A stretch of DNA of 64,000 bases from Betaproteobacteria bacterium HGW-Betaproteobacteria-22 (GCA_002842285.1 PHCJ01000018.1:1-64000), one strand, 5' to 3'; positions 10,137 to 19,371 are shown, numbered from the stretch's first letter. Made by a program: numbers and translations. Notes: generated by a model from the letters alone, not told the origin.

Positions 10137-10535
10137 ATGGCAAACCCAAATACTAAATTTCTGGTGGTGGATGATTTTTCTACCATGCGTAGAATCGTTC
10201 GTAACTTGCTGAAAGAGCTTGGTTATACTAATGTCGATGAGGCTGAAGATGGTGCAGTCGCCCTGAGTAAGCTCAAGGGTGGTGGTTTTGAGTTTGTGGT
10301 TTCTGACTGGAACATGCCTAATATGGATGGGCTGACAATGTTACAGAATATCCGTGCGGACCCTGAGCTTAAACATTTACCAGTGTTGATGGTGACTGCA
10401 GAAGCTAAGAAGGAAAATATTATTGCTGCAGCGCAAGCCGGTGCAAATGGCTATGTGGTGAAGCCGTTTACAGCTGCAACTTTGGATGAGAAATTATCCA
10501 AGATTTTTGAGAAGCTTGAGAAAGCAGGGGCTTAA
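10137..10535 (+). CDS. cheY: Chemotaxis response regulator CheY
   Basis: A 132-residue single-domain receiver. Phospho-CheY binds the flagellar switch protein FliM to change motor rotation. Asp12/Asp13, the phospho-acceptor Asp57 ([12 protein letters not shown]), Thr87 (MVTAEA) and Lys109 (VVKPF) are at the same numbers as in E. coli CheY. A GGAG ribosome site precedes the ATG. cheZ starts two bases after its stop, so the pair is one transcription unit. Confidence 0.97.
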   Translation: MANPNTKFLVVDDFSTMRRIVRNLLKELGYTNVDEAEDGAVALSKLKGGGFEFVVSDWNMPNMDGLTMLQNIRADPELKHLPVLMVTAEAKKENIIAAAQAGANGYVVKPFTAATLDEKLSKIFEKLEKAGA

Positions 10536-10536
10536 G

Positions 10537-11229
10537 ATGACGGGCGGAATGTCACAATCACAGGTTTCTAACACAGATTTAGAAAACAGCCCACCTACGA
10601 ATGAAGATATTCTCAGCCGTGTAGGGCATGTCACCAGAATACTGCACGATAGCTTGCAAGGCCTAGGATTGGATAAGATACTAGAGCAGGTCGCGCAGGA
10701 TATTCCTGATGCACGTGATCGCCTGGCCTATGTGGCCAGGCTCACTGAACAGGCAGCTGAGCGTGTATTAAATGCTACAGATCAGGCAATTCCGCTGCAG
10801 GAAGAAATTGCAACTGGAGCAATCGAACTCGAGCAGCGCTGGAAAGCCGTTATGGCAGAGCCATCACTAAAAAGCGAATATAATTTAACAGCAGATGAAA
10901 CCATTGCTTATTTGGCGATGGCAGGCAAGAATACAGCCGAAACTAAAGCGCTTTTGATGGATATCATGATGGCGCAGGATTTTCAGGATTTAACAGGTCA
11001 GGTGATTAAAAAAATTACGAGTTTGGCACAAGACCTTGAAAAACAGCTGGTGCAGCTGCTGATTGATTTTTCGCCTGCAAAACCTAAAAAAGAAGGTGAA
11101 TCTGCTAATAGTTCGGATACCAAAGATGCCTCCTTGCTGATGAACGGCCCACAAGTAAACCCTGATGCTGTCGATGTAGTGGCAAGCCAGGAGCAGGTGG
11201 ATGACTTGTTGGATAGTTTAGGTTTTTAA
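10537..11229 (+). CDS. cheZ: Protein phosphatase CheZ
   Basis: A 230-residue CheZ, which accelerates dephosphorylation of CheY-P. The active helix carries MAQDFQDLTGQVIKKI (about 145-160), where Asp151 and Gln155 correspond to the catalytic Asp/Gln pair. The protein ends with QEQVDDLLDSLGF, the C-terminal amphipathic peptide that docks on CheY. I chose the ATG at 10537, directly after the cheY stop and with GGGG upstream; an in-frame upstream start at 10486 would lie inside cheY. A second ATG at 10549 is possible. CheZ fits a proteobacterial chemotaxis system of enteric type. Confidence 0.94.
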   Translation: MTGGMSQSQVSNTDLENSPPTNEDILSRVGHVTRILHDSLQGLGLDKILEQVAQDIPDARDRLAYVARLTEQAAERVLNATDQAIPLQEEIATGAIELEQRWKAVMAEPSLKSEYNLTADETIAYLAMAGKNTAETKALLMDIMMAQDFQDLTGQVIKKITSLAQDLEKQLVQLLIDFSPAKPKKEGESANSSDTKDASLLMNGPQVNPDAVDVVASQEQVDDLLDSLGF

Positions 11230-11520
11230 CCTCGATTATCCAGTAGGCAATAATGCAGGTTGCATATAGGCCAGCTTGCCTGTTTTGCGTCTAATTTTTT
11301 ATATTTTCCGGCTACATATTATAACTGCACAAAAATCTACACACCCCTCGCATCGAGCTTTGCCACTCTAAAATGATCGAGTCACCAGTCATATCGGGCA
11401 TCGCGGGGTTGAAAAAATCGCAGAATATGCCTGGAATTATCAAGACTCTCAGGGAAATAGATCTAGGTCACGCACAAGGTTAAACTTAGGCAAAACCTGA
11501 TTTATTTGATGAATGGCGCG
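11230..11520. other. Intergenic region between convergent cheZ and diguanylate cyclase
   Basis: About 290 bp with no ORF I can support, no tRNA and no strong terminator hairpin with a T tract. Nothing recognisable. Confidence 0.5.
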
Positions 11521-12603
11521 TTAAGGCCGGTTTGTGGTTTGGTGATGAATGAGTGTGTCTGTTTTTTGCTTTGCCAAAGCCTTATCATATAAACGCACCT
11601 GATTTTTCCCTTTATGCTTCGCCTGATACATAGCAAAATCGGCGTTAATGATAAGCAGTTTTTCATCATTACCGTGTTCTGGATAAATCGCCACGCCAAT
11701 GCTGGTGGTCACTACCAGGCTTTTTTGCATGACCTTCACTGGTTGAGATATGTCGCTTGGCTTGACGATTTCAATCGGTTTTTTGACGCTGGCAACAATT
11801 TTATTGGCCACAGCGACTACATCTTCTTCGCTTTCGATTAGTGGCAGTAAAATAATAAATTCATCACCATCTATTCTGGCTACGGTATCAGATTCTCTAA
11901 CGCAAGTTAATAATCGTTGAGCTATCTTTTTAAGCACCTTGTCACCGATTTTTCGCCCGTAAAAGTCGTTAACTTCGTTGAATTGGTCTAAATCTACAAA
12001 CATGACAGCGAGCATTTTCTTTTCGCGTTTGGCATATGCCATGGCTAGTTTTAACCTATCATTCAGTAAAGTGCGGTTTGGCAAGCCGGTGAGTGGGTCA
12101 AAGTGCGCTAGATTCGCCAGTGTTTTTTCCAGGTCTTTACGCTCGGTAATGTCAGTATGCGTCCCCACCATGCGTAACGGATTGCCATACTGATCGCGCT
12201 TGACAATAATGCCTCTGGATAACACCCATTTGTACTGATTGTTTTTGCACATCACTCTGTGTTCATGTGTGTATTGCTCGGTTTTGCCATCCAGGTAATG
12301 ATGAAGTGCCTTTTCCATGGATTTTACATCGTCAGGATGAATGTGGTTTTCCCAGTAATCCGTGTCTGTTGTGATTTCACTCTCGTTAAAACCGAGCATG
12401 GTTTTGCAGGTGTTCGAAAATGTGGTGATATTTTTTTTGATATCCCAATCCCAAACACCATCACCAGTTGCGTCTATTGCAAATTTCCATAGGTTATTTT
12501 TTTGCAGCTGTTTCAGAGTGTAGAGATAGTACAACATACACGCTGCCAATAGTGTAGCTAAGGCAATGGCAATGAAGATAGCGTTGGAGGCGAAAAAATG
12601 CAT
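11521..12603 (-). CDS. Membrane-anchored PAS-GGDEF diguanylate cyclase
   Basis: A 360-residue predicted diguanylate cyclase, which makes cyclic di-GMP from two GTP. One N-terminal membrane helix (about 6-28) is followed by a PAS_3-type domain (about 42-155, with GDGVWDWD and HPDD) ending in GTHTDITERK, then the GGDEF domain (about 160-340) with FDPLTGLPNR and FVDLDQFNEVND. The signature is DGDEF (245-249) instead of GGDEF; the second Gly and both acidic residues are kept, so activity is still likely. A product-inhibition I-site RESD (236-239) lies five residues before it, as in feedback-controlled cyclases. It stands alone, converging on cheZ. It could supply c-di-GMP to the MshE ATPase encoded later. 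Confidence 0.9.
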   Translation of the reverse strand: MHFFASNAIFIAIALATLLAACMLYYLYTLKQLQKNNLWKFAIDATGDGVWDWDIKKNITTFSNTCKTMLGFNESEITTDTDYWENHIHPDDVKSMEKALHHYLDGKTEQYTHEHRVMCKNNQYKWVLSRGIIVKRDQYGNPLRMVGTHTDITERKDLEKTLANLAHFDPLTGLPNRTLLNDRLKLAMAYAKREKKMLAVMFVDLDQFNEVNDFYGRKIGDKVLKKIAQRLLTCVRESDTVARIDGDEFIILLPLIESEEDVVAVANKIVASVKKPIEIVKPSDISQPVKVMQKSLVVTTSIGVAIYPEHGNDEKLLIINADFAMYQAKHKGKNQVRLYDKALAKQKTDTLIHHQTTNRP

Positions 12604-12763
12604 TATTTAAAATAAAACATCAAGCGTTAGTCGGTAATGTTAATTTTTATCAAGATATTAGTAATATTTAAGCAACATGCCTGATTGTGAATGTACTTGT
12701 ACTTGATTGTAAAGCTTTCATTCACTGTCGACTAGTGTGAATTGAATAAAATTATCATCCGAC

Positions 12764-12794
12764 TTGCAAGGCCAAAGCCAGTCAATGGTAAAAT
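12764..12794 (+). promoter_or_regulatory. Possible sigma-70 promoter of tRNA-Arg
   Basis: TTGCAA (12764-12769) and TAAAAT (12789-12794) lie 19 bases apart; the -10 is placed so that transcription would start a base or two before the tRNA. The long spacer lowers confidence. Confidence 0.35.
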
Positions 12795-12802
12795 GGCAGT
12801 AT

Positions 12803-12877
12803 CTCCCTGTAGTAAAATGGATATTACAAGCCCCTCCTAAGGGCTAGTTCCAGGTTCGATTCCTGGTGGGGAGGCCA
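12803..12877 (+). tRNA. tRNA-Arg (anticodon CCT)
   Basis: All four arms fold. The acceptor CTCCCTG (12803-12809) pairs with 12867-12873, including two G-U pairs. The D stem is GTAA/TTAC with the D-loop GG at 12819-12820. The anticodon stem AGCCC/GGGCT flanks loop CTCCTAA with anticodon CCT at 12836-12838. The T arm is CCAGG/CCTGG around TTCGATT, followed by discriminator G and an encoded CCA. It resembles E. coli argW, a known phage integration site in enterics, but no integrase or phage gene flanks it here. Confidence 0.95.
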
Positions 12878-12916
12878 TAAACATCTATTTAACCCAGGGT
12901 GTGTGGTCAAAATGCG

Positions 12917-14842
12917 TTAATCGGCATTTGAGTTTTGACTAGCTTTGGTGTCGAGTTCTTCCCAGCGTAGCATCGCAGTTTCTATTGCTTGCTCTATTTC
13001 TCCAAGACGGTTTTGCAGTGTTTTAATTTTGTCCGGATTTGTTTTGTAGAGGTCGTCATCGGCAAGTTCCTGACCAATGCTGGCCTGCTCTGCCTCAAGT
13101 AGTTCGATTGTGGCCGGCATTTCCGCAAGCTCTTTTTGCTCTTTGAAGCTGAGTTTTTTAACTATTGGCTTGTTAGTCTGTACCTTGATCACCGGTTTAT
13201 TCGTCGGCATTTTTGCCTGTGTTGATTTTTCTGTTTCACGCTGTGCGGTAAAACGTTGCCAGTCATCATAGCCACCACCAAATTCGGTTAACACGCTGTT
13301 GCCTTCAAAGGCAATGACCTGCGTTACCGTGTTTTCTAGGAATGCACGGTCATGGCTCACTAAAAATAACGTGCCTTTGAAGTCCTGCAGTAAGTTTTCC
13401 AGAAGCTCTAAAGTATCAATATCCAGGTCGTTGGTCGGTTCGTCCAACACCAGAATATTAGCAGGGCGTGCAAACAAGCGCGCTAGTAACAGCCGGTTGC
13501 GCTCTCCGCCAGACAGTGATTTCACCGGTGAGCGCGAACGCTGCGGCGGAAATAAAAAGTCTTCCAGATAGCTGATGACGTGCTTGCGCTCGTCACCAAT
13601 CTGTACAAAATCGGAGCCAGGGCTGATAGTATCGGCCAGTGTGGCTTCTTCGTTCAACTGTTCGCGCATCTGGTCAAAATACGCCACACTCTGCTTGGTG
13701 CCGCGTTCGATATGGCCACTGTCTGGCTCGATATCGCCTAAAATCAGCTTGAGCAGGGTGGTTTTGCCTATGCCATTCGGACCCAGCAAACCGATTTTGT
13801 CGCCACGTAAAATGCGCGTACTGAAGTTTTTAATCAGCACCTTGTCACCATAGGCTTTGCTGACGTTGTCGAGTTCGGCAATGAGTTTTCCGCTACGCTC
13901 GCCAGCATCAATATTGAGTTTGACATTGCCTTGACGTTCACGCCGCGCTGCGCGCTCAAGCCGGAGTGCCTCCAGCCTACGTACGCGGCCTTCGTTACGG
14001 GTGCGCCTCGCCTTGATGCCTTGGCGGATCCAAACTTCTTCCTGCGCTAATACCTTGTCGAACTTGGCGGCGTGGGTTTCTTCAACAGCCAGCAGTTCTT
14101 CTTTTTTGACTTGGTATTGCGTGAAGTTCCCAACAAAATCTGTGAGATGCCCACGGTCGAGTTCGGTAACACGCGTGGCGAGCTTATCGAGAAAGCGTCT
14201 GTCATGGGTGATGAACAGTACGCTGCCGTTAAAACTTAACAGCAAGTCTTCCAGCCATTCAATCGCGCTTAAATCCAGGTGGTTAGTCGGCTCATCCAAT
14301 AACAGCACTTCAGGTTCAGCCACTAATGCCCGACCCAAAGCCACACGTTTACGCCAGCCGCCGGAGAGTGTGCTGATTAAGGCGTCTGCATCGAGATTTA
14401 AGCGGCTCAACACGGCTTCTACACGCGATTGTGCTGCCCAGCCATTCTGCGCGTCTAAATCGTGCTGCAATGCCTGCATTTTTTCCATCAACTGCTCGAT
14501 ATTGGCATCAGGCATGCCCATGTCATGCGTCACCTGATGATAATCAACAAGAATCTGCTGCAGGTTGCCCAAGCCTTCAGCTACGGCCTCAAATACGGTA
14601 TGGTCTGGCTCAAGCTCAGGTTCCTGCGGCACATAAACGACACGTGCATTGGGCGCGCGCCACACAGTGCCATCGTCAAGTTTAATAGTGCCGGCAATGG
14701 CTTTGAGCAGGCTTGATTTTCCCGCGCCATTGCGACCAATCAGGCCAACACGCTCTCCGGCGTCAAGCTGAAAGTCAGCATGATCGAGCAGGGCGTGGTG
14801 ACCAAAGGCGAGGCAGGCGTTATTGAGGGTGATGTGGGGCAT
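12917..14842 (-). CDS. uup: ABC-F family ATPase Uup
   Basis: A 641-residue soluble twin-ABC protein with no membrane segments. ABC1 has Walker A GRNGAGKSS (about 36-44), signature LSGGWRKRVALGRAL and Walker B VLLLDEPTNHLD. ABC2 has GPNGIGKTT, LSGGERNRLLLARL and ILVLDEPTNDLD. The C-terminal extension (about 550-641, KLSFKEQKELAEMP then a charged helical hairpin) is the coiled-coil domain that marks Uup and binds DNA or ribosome in relatives. ABC-F proteins act on ribosomes; Uup also affects transposon excision in E. coli. It lies immediately upstream of nothing on its strand except the tRNA region, and 25 bp after rep. Confidence 0.93.
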   Translation of the reverse strand: MPHITLNNACLAFGHHALLDHADFQLDAGERVGLIGRNGAGKSSLLKAIAGTIKLDDGTVWRAPNARVVYVPQEPELEPDHTVFEAVAEGLGNLQQILVDYHQVTHDMGMPDANIEQLMEKMQALQHDLDAQNGWAAQSRVEAVLSRLNLDADALISTLSGGWRKRVALGRALVAEPEVLLLDEPTNHLDLSAIEWLEDLLLSFNGSVLFITHDRRFLDKLATRVTELDRGHLTDFVGNFTQYQVKKEELLAVEETHAAKFDKVLAQEEVWIRQGIKARRTRNEGRVRRLEALRLERAARRERQGNVKLNIDAGERSGKLIAELDNVSKAYGDKVLIKNFSTRILRGDKIGLLGPNGIGKTTLLKLILGDIEPDSGHIERGTKQSVAYFDQMREQLNEEATLADTISPGSDFVQIGDERKHVISYLEDFLFPPQRSRSPVKSLSGGERNRLLLARLFARPANILVLDEPTNDLDIDTLELLENLLQDFKGTLFLVSHDRAFLENTVTQVIAFEGNSVLTEFGGGYDDWQRFTAQRETEKSTQAKMPTNKPVIKVQTNKPIVKKLSFKEQKELAEMPATIELLEAEQASIGQELADDDLYKTNPDKIKTLQNRLGEIEQAIETAMLRWEELDTKASQNSNAD

Positions 14843-14867
14843 TTGTGACTTTCATTATTTCCGTGGG

Positions 14868-16916
14868 TTAATCCACTATTTGTTGATTCTTGCTCAGCAT
14901 GGCCTTGATGTTGGCCATTCTGGATTTACCGAAGTCTTTGCTGGCTTCCGGGTCTTTGTTAAAGGGGTTACCAAAATGGCGCACGTCATCCTTAGGGATC
15001 TCGGCAATAAAGCGGCTGGGCTCGCACATTTCCATTTCACCGGCGCGTTTGCGCTTTTTGCACCAAGAGATGTTGAGCGATTTTTGCGCACGGGTAATCC
15101 CCACGTACATCAGGCGGCGTTCTTCTTCAATCTTGGTGGGGTCGGTGGTGGCTAAATCCACACTTTCACGATGCGGCAAAATGCCTTCTTCCACGCCAAT
15201 TAAGAAAACATGCCCAAACTCCAAGCCTTTGGCGGCGTGCAAAGTTGAAAGTTTAACAGCATCAGGTTCGCCATTTTCACGTCCTTCCAGCATGCTCATC
15301 AGTGACACCATTTGCGTGAGCTCAAGCAGGTTTTTGCCGTCATTCTCATTACCATATTCGGTGCTGGCTTCGCCTTTCTTGGTGAGCCAGTTGATAAAAT
15401 CCAGCACGTTTGCCCATTTGGTTTCTGCGGCGCGCTGTTCTTCTGTGTCGTACAAATACGCTTCGTATTGTATCGCCGTGAGCAGGTCATTGAGCACATC
15501 ACCCGCCGGGTCACGCACAGCGCGTTCCTGAAGTTTATTGATGCATTGGCAAAAGTTAAGCAGGTCTTCCAGTTGTTTGTTGCCGATTTCACTTTGAAAG
15601 TCACCTTCAAATGCGGCGGCAAATAATGATATTTTATGTGCGCTGGCATACTCGCCCAGGCGTTCAAGCGTGGTGTTGCCGATGCCTTTTTTTGGCGTGG
15701 TGGCTGCACGGATAAACGCTGGGTCATCGTCTTCATTAAGAATCAAGCGCAGATAGCTGATCAGGTCTTTAATCTCGGCTTTGTCAAAAAACGATTGCCC
15801 GCCTGAGATAGTGTAGGGAATTTTATGATTACGCAGATGCTGTTCAAAGATGCGCGCCTGATGGTTGCCACGATACAGAATGGCGTAATCCTTGTAGTAG
15901 GTACGGTTCTCAAACTTGTGCGCCTGTAGTTTCATGACCACGCTTTCGGCTTCGTGTTCTTCACTCATGCAGGCAGTCACTTGTAGTAAATCACCCGTGC
16001 CTAGCTCGCTCCACAATTTCTTTTCAAACAGTTTCGGGTTGTTTGAAATCACCTGATTAGCCGCACGCAGAATACGCACGGTAGAGCGGTAGTTTTGCTC
16101 CAGTTTGATGACTTTGAGCTTGCTGAAATCCTCCGTGAGTTGACGCAGATTTTCAACGTCTGCGCCACGCCAGCCATAGATGGCTTGGTCATCGTCGCCC
16201 ACAGCGGTAAACTGGCCGCGCAAACCTGTCAGCATTTTTACCAGCTTGTACTGGCAGGCGTTGGTGTCTTGGTATTCATCTATGAGCAGATACTGCAATT
16301 TGCGCTGCCATTTATTGAGCGCGTCTTCATGCTGCTCAAACAATTCGACCGGCAGTTTGATTAAGTCATCAAAATCAACCGCCTGATAAGCTTTGAGCGT
16401 CTGCTGATAAATCTGGTAAACCTTGGCCGCAGCATGTGTGAACTCTTCGTCTGACTGCACTCTGGCTTGGTCTGGGTTGATAAAAGCGTTTTTCCAGTTT
16501 GAAATCTGCCATTGTGTCTTGCGCAGTAGTTGTTTATCGGTCGTGGCAAGTACGTCTGCCAGTATTTTAAAACTGTCAGATGAATCCAGAATGGAAAATT
16601 GCGGTTTGTAGCCAAGCAGCGCAGCTTCTGCACGCAGCATTTGCAGTCCCAGCGAGTGGAACGTGGCAATCGTCAGGCCTTTTAGGTTCTTGCCCTGCAT
16701 GAGTTTGGCTACACGCTCCTGCATCTCCAGCGCAGCCTTGTTGGTAAAGGTAATAGCGGCGATTTCTTTTGGATTGTAGCCGGCCTCGTCAATCAAATAG
16801 CTGATTTTCTGCGTGATAACGCGTGTCTTGCCGCTACCTGCACCTGCCAGTACCAGTAGTGGTCCATCCAAATATTTCACCGCCTCACGCTGAGGCGCAT
16901 TCATTGAGTTAAGCAT
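14868..16916 (-). CDS. rep: ATP-dependent DNA helicase Rep
   Basis: A 682-residue SF1A helicase close in length to E. coli Rep (about 673). It moves 3'-5' on DNA and helps forks pass protein blocks. Motifs in order: Q-motif MNAPQREAV, motif I LAGAGSGKTRVI, Ia AITFTNKAA, II LLIDEYQDTN, III AVGDDDQAIYGWRGA, IV LEQNYRS, V LSTLHAAKGLEF and VI EEERRLMYVGITRAQ. The LNSMNAPQREAVKYLDGPLLVLAG start and the lack of the UvrD-type C-terminal tail favour Rep over UvrD. It lies nine bases after rbgA on the same strand, so rbgA-rep-uup may form one transcript. Confidence 0.95.
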   Translation of the reverse strand: MLNSMNAPQREAVKYLDGPLLVLAGAGSGKTRVITQKISYLIDEAGYNPKEIAAITFTNKAALEMQERVAKLMQGKNLKGLTIATFHSLGLQMLRAEAALLGYKPQFSILDSSDSFKILADVLATTDKQLLRKTQWQISNWKNAFINPDQARVQSDEEFTHAAAKVYQIYQQTLKAYQAVDFDDLIKLPVELFEQHEDALNKWQRKLQYLLIDEYQDTNACQYKLVKMLTGLRGQFTAVGDDDQAIYGWRGADVENLRQLTEDFSKLKVIKLEQNYRSTVRILRAANQVISNNPKLFEKKLWSELGTGDLLQVTACMSEEHEAESVVMKLQAHKFENRTYYKDYAILYRGNHQARIFEQHLRNHKIPYTISGGQSFFDKAEIKDLISYLRLILNEDDDPAFIRAATTPKKGIGNTTLERLGEYASAHKISLFAAAFEGDFQSEIGNKQLEDLLNFCQCINKLQERAVRDPAGDVLNDLLTAIQYEAYLYDTEEQRAAETKWANVLDFINWLTKKGEASTEYGNENDGKNLLELTQMVSLMSMLEGRENGEPDAVKLSTLHAAKGLEFGHVFLIGVEEGILPHRESVDLATTDPTKIEEERRLMYVGITRAQKSLNISWCKKRKRAGEMEMCEPSRFIAEIPKDDVRHFGNPFNKDPEASKDFGKSRMANIKAMLSKNQQIVD

Positions 16917-16925
16917 TGCGGAAAA

Positions 16926-17867
16926 CTATTGCGGTGTTTCAGAAGCGTTCGCAGTGTCTGTGTCGCTTTCTGACTGGTCGTTATCGTTAGGCTGGGTGCT
17001 GGCAATCATTTCCTGCCTTGATGTCGGTGTTTCGAGGCTGACGCGGCCAATCGCACCGCTACGGTAATCTGTAAGAAAAGCCACGGCGGTTTTTTCCATA
17101 TCCCACAGGCCATCATGACGTTTATACGAGCGGCGTTTGGCAATCGCTTCCAGTAAATCGACACCGTCAATTTTTGTTACGTCGATTTTCATTACATCCA
17201 GCTTGTAACGGGCATTGAGCAGGGCAGGATAGCTTTTTAATAGATTATCAGCCAAAAACACGGCCACATCTTCATCAATTACTGCGTTTCTACCAATAGC
17301 ATGACTGGCGGCCAGCATGTAGCCATCTGATTCGTAAGCGATTTTTGGCCACATCATGCCGGGTGTATCCGTGATGCTCATCGTGTCATCAATATCAAAG
17401 CGCTGTTGGCTTTTAGTCACAGCGGGCTCATCACCCACCTTGGCGATGCGACGGTTGAGTAGAGCGTTCATTAGCGTGGATTTTCCCACATTAGGAATGC
17501 CCATAATCATTATACGCAAAGGCTTGAGATGCGTTCCGCGATGTGGCGTGACTTTACGGCAAAGCGCCGGGATTTTTTTTGCATCGCCAGGCTTTTTGCA
17601 TGATAGCGCAACGGCTTTGGTGTTCGGCTGCGCGTTAAAGTAGTTCAGCCATGCCTGCGTTACGGCAGGGTCGGCAAGGTCTGCCTTGTTTAGAATCTTG
17701 AGCTGCGGGCGCTGGCGAAACAGGCGCATTTCGTCAATCATTGGGTTGTGGCTAGCTGCAGGCACGCGGGCGTCAAGCACCTCAATTACCATATCGGTAA
17801 ATTCCATGGTCTCTTCCGCTTTTTTACGCGCCTGGGTCATGTGCCCTGGATACCATTGAATACTCAT
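16926..17867 (-). CDS. ylqF: Ribosome biogenesis GTPase RbgA/YlqF
   Basis: A 313-residue circularly permuted GTPase. The G motifs occur in the order typical of the YlqF family: G4 NKADLAD (about 80), G1 GIPNVGKSTLMNAL (about 123-136), G3 DTPGMMWP (about 165). The N-terminal signature MSIQWYPGHMTQARK is diagnostic. In Bacillus RbgA drives late assembly of the 50S subunit. The C-terminal 30 residues are acidic and Ser/Thr/Asn-rich and look disordered. A 28-bp inverted-repeat element lies just upstream of its start. Confidence 0.94.
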   Translation of the reverse strand: MSIQWYPGHMTQARKKAEETMEFTDMVIEVLDARVPAASHNPMIDEMRLFRQRPQLKILNKADLADPAVTQAWLNYFNAQPNTKAVALSCKKPGDAKKIPALCRKVTPHRGTHLKPLRIMIMGIPNVGKSTLMNALLNRRIAKVGDEPAVTKSQQRFDIDDTMSITDTPGMMWPKIAYESDGYMLAASHAIGRNAVIDEDVAVFLADNLLKSYPALLNARYKLDVMKIDVTKIDGVDLLEAIAKRRSYKRHDGLWDMEKTAVAFLTDYRSGAIGRVSLETPTSRQEMIASTQPNDNDQSESDTDTANASETPQ

Positions 17868-17885
17868 ATTGAAAGAAACCTTTAT

Positions 17886-18061
17886 TTAGCCGCAGATAAA
17901 TGCAGATGAACGCCGATAAGAGCAGATTGCCAACTAACAGACTTGTTACTGCAATCTTATAAACTTCATCTTAATTTGTTAGATGCAATTTTAACATTTT
18001 GAAGCGAGTTTTATTTTTTAATTAGTTTTATCTGCGTCCATCTGTGTTTATCTGCGGCTAA
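17886..18061. repeat. Palindromic element with 28-bp terminal inverted repeats
   Basis: Bases 17886-17913 and 18034-18061 match as reverse complements at 25 of 28 positions, built on the words GCAGATAAA and CAGATG. Similarity continues inward (GATAA on both sides). The interior is AT-rich and has no ORF. It fills nearly the whole gap between divergent rbgA and the methyltransferase gene. It is unrelated in sequence to the repeat family at 6265, 32900 and 49933. The word ATCTGCG...ATCTGTGTTTATCTGCGG is one I have seen as a dispersed repeat in many bacteria, but I cannot name the family. Confidence 0.75.
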
Positions 18062-18086
18062 TAAGTTTTTGACTTAAAATATCACC

Positions 18087-18914
18087 ATGACAAATATTCC
18101 AGAATTAAACCCCAACCAATCCATAGAGCTCCTTAAAGAGCTGCACATTCTCACGCGCGATGGCAAGCTTAATCAGGATAGCCGCCGCAAGCTCAAGCAG
18201 GTTTACCATTTGGTGAATTTTATTGAGCCATTATTCAATGACGTATTAACGCACAATGCCAATCCTGTACTAGTGGATCACGGGGCGGGCAAGTCTTATC
18301 TGGGTTTTATTCTCTACGATCTGTTGTTAAAGCAGCTTGATGCAGGTCAAGTCATTGGCATTGAAACGCGTGCTGAATTGGTGGAAAAATCAAAACAGTT
18401 GGCGTTGCAATTAGGCTTTAAGCGGATGTCCTTTGAACACCTCTCGGTAGAGGCGTCTATCAGTTCAAACATTATCCCGGATAAAGTTGATCTCGTCACA
18501 GCGCTACATGCCTGCAACACAGCCACAGACGATGCTATTCAGTTTGGCTTAAAAAAACATGCGAGCTATATGGTGCTGGTGCCATGTTGCCAGGCTGAGG
18601 TTGCAAGCGTGCTGCGACAGCATAAGAATGAAAGCTTTGGCAAAACATCGCTAAGTGAAATTTGGCGTCACCCGATCCACACGCGTGAATTCGGTAGCCA
18701 GATTACCAATGTGTTAAGGTGTTTGCAGCTTGAGGCGGCAGGTTACAGTGTCACCGTTACCGAGTTGGTGGGTTGGGAGCACTCCGTGAAAAACGAGCTG
18801 ATCATTGCCAAATATATCGGGCAGCCACGCAAGAATGCGGCTGAGCGGATTGCACATATTCTGCATGAGTTGAACCTGGAATCGATGCGTGATCGCTTTG
18901 TCGCAGAAATCTGA
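18087..18914 (+). CDS. SAM-dependent methyltransferase (Methyltransf_32-like)
   Basis: A 275-residue predicted cytoplasmic methyltransferase. Residues about 65-80 (VLVDHGAGKSYLGFIL) form the SAM-binding loop (DxGxGxS variant), and VIGIETRAEL (about 94) gives the acidic residue for the ribose. DLVTALHACNTATDDAI and MVLVPCCQAEVA are the motifs that in relatives such as the GSTCD/METTL25-like group mark the Methyltransf_32 domain. Its substrate is unknown to me. It runs divergently from rbgA and is followed 20 bp later by a small secreted protein gene. Confidence 0.75.
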   Translation: MTNIPELNPNQSIELLKELHILTRDGKLNQDSRRKLKQVYHLVNFIEPLFNDVLTHNANPVLVDHGAGKSYLGFILYDLLLKQLDAGQVIGIETRAELVEKSKQLALQLGFKRMSFEHLSVEASISSNIIPDKVDLVTALHACNTATDDAIQFGLKKHASYMVLVPCCQAEVASVLRQHKNESFGKTSLSEIWRHPIHTREFGSQITNVLRCLQLEAAGYSVTVTELVGWEHSVKNELIIAKYIGQPRKNAAERIAHILHELNLESMRDRFVAEI

Positions 18915-18934
18915 TATGAAGTGAAAGGGTGATG

Positions 18935-19354
18935 ATGCAATATTTATTTTTGGTAATATTTGGGTTGCTGAGTTTGACTTGTCAGGCCGCTAAGATTGCC
19001 TATCATGATTTTAGCGGTGTTTACACATGCACAGGTGATGATGCGCATGAAGGCAAATACACCGGCACCGTGACCATGAAACTAAAGCCAGAGCATAGCC
19101 GTGCGAGTTATGCCAGTTATGACTTTAAACTTGAGGTGCCCGGTTACGGGACGTACTTAGGTCATGCGGCTGCCAATGGTAATCATGTGGCTATGCATTT
19201 TGCGCTGACGGATAAAACCACTAAAGACTACGGCACCGGCATCGCAGAAATGAAGAAAAATAAAAAAGGGCAGTGGAGCTTTCACAAATTTTATTTTGAA
19301 CCTGAATTCAAAGGCGGTAATACTGGGGCTGAGGATTGCGTGATGCAGCGCTAA
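18935..19354 (+). CDS. Small secreted hypothetical protein
   Basis: About 139 residues. An N-terminal signal peptide (MQYLFLVIFGLLSLTCQAAK) is followed by a mature domain of beta-rich appearance with FSGVYTCTGDDAHEGKYTGTVTM, two Cys (about 28 and 135) that could pair, and Tyr/Gly-rich strands. I do not recognise a family. Start codons GTG 18929, ATG 18932 and ATG 18935 are in frame; AAAGGG at 18924-18929 suits the 18935 start best. It follows the methyltransferase gene closely and precedes tRNA-Lys. Confidence 0.75.
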   Translation: MQYLFLVIFGLLSLTCQAAKIAYHDFSGVYTCTGDDAHEGKYTGTVTMKLKPEHSRASYASYDFKLEVPGYGTYLGHAAANGNHVAMHFALTDKTTKDYGTGIAEMKKNKKGQWSFHKFYFEPEFKGGNTGAEDCVMQR

Positions 19355-19371
19355 TTTGGTGTTAATTTGGA

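Noticed and set aside
12803-12877. argW-like tRNA as a possible phage or island attachment site.
   Set aside because: No integrase, phage gene or direct repeat of the tRNA 3' end was found nearby; both sides hold housekeeping genes.
17911-17920. GCCGATAA, resembling the -10 box of a sigma-28 flagellar promoter.
   Set aside because: The TAAA upstream is 11, not about 15, bases away, and the sequence is part of a palindromic repeat next to non-motility genes.
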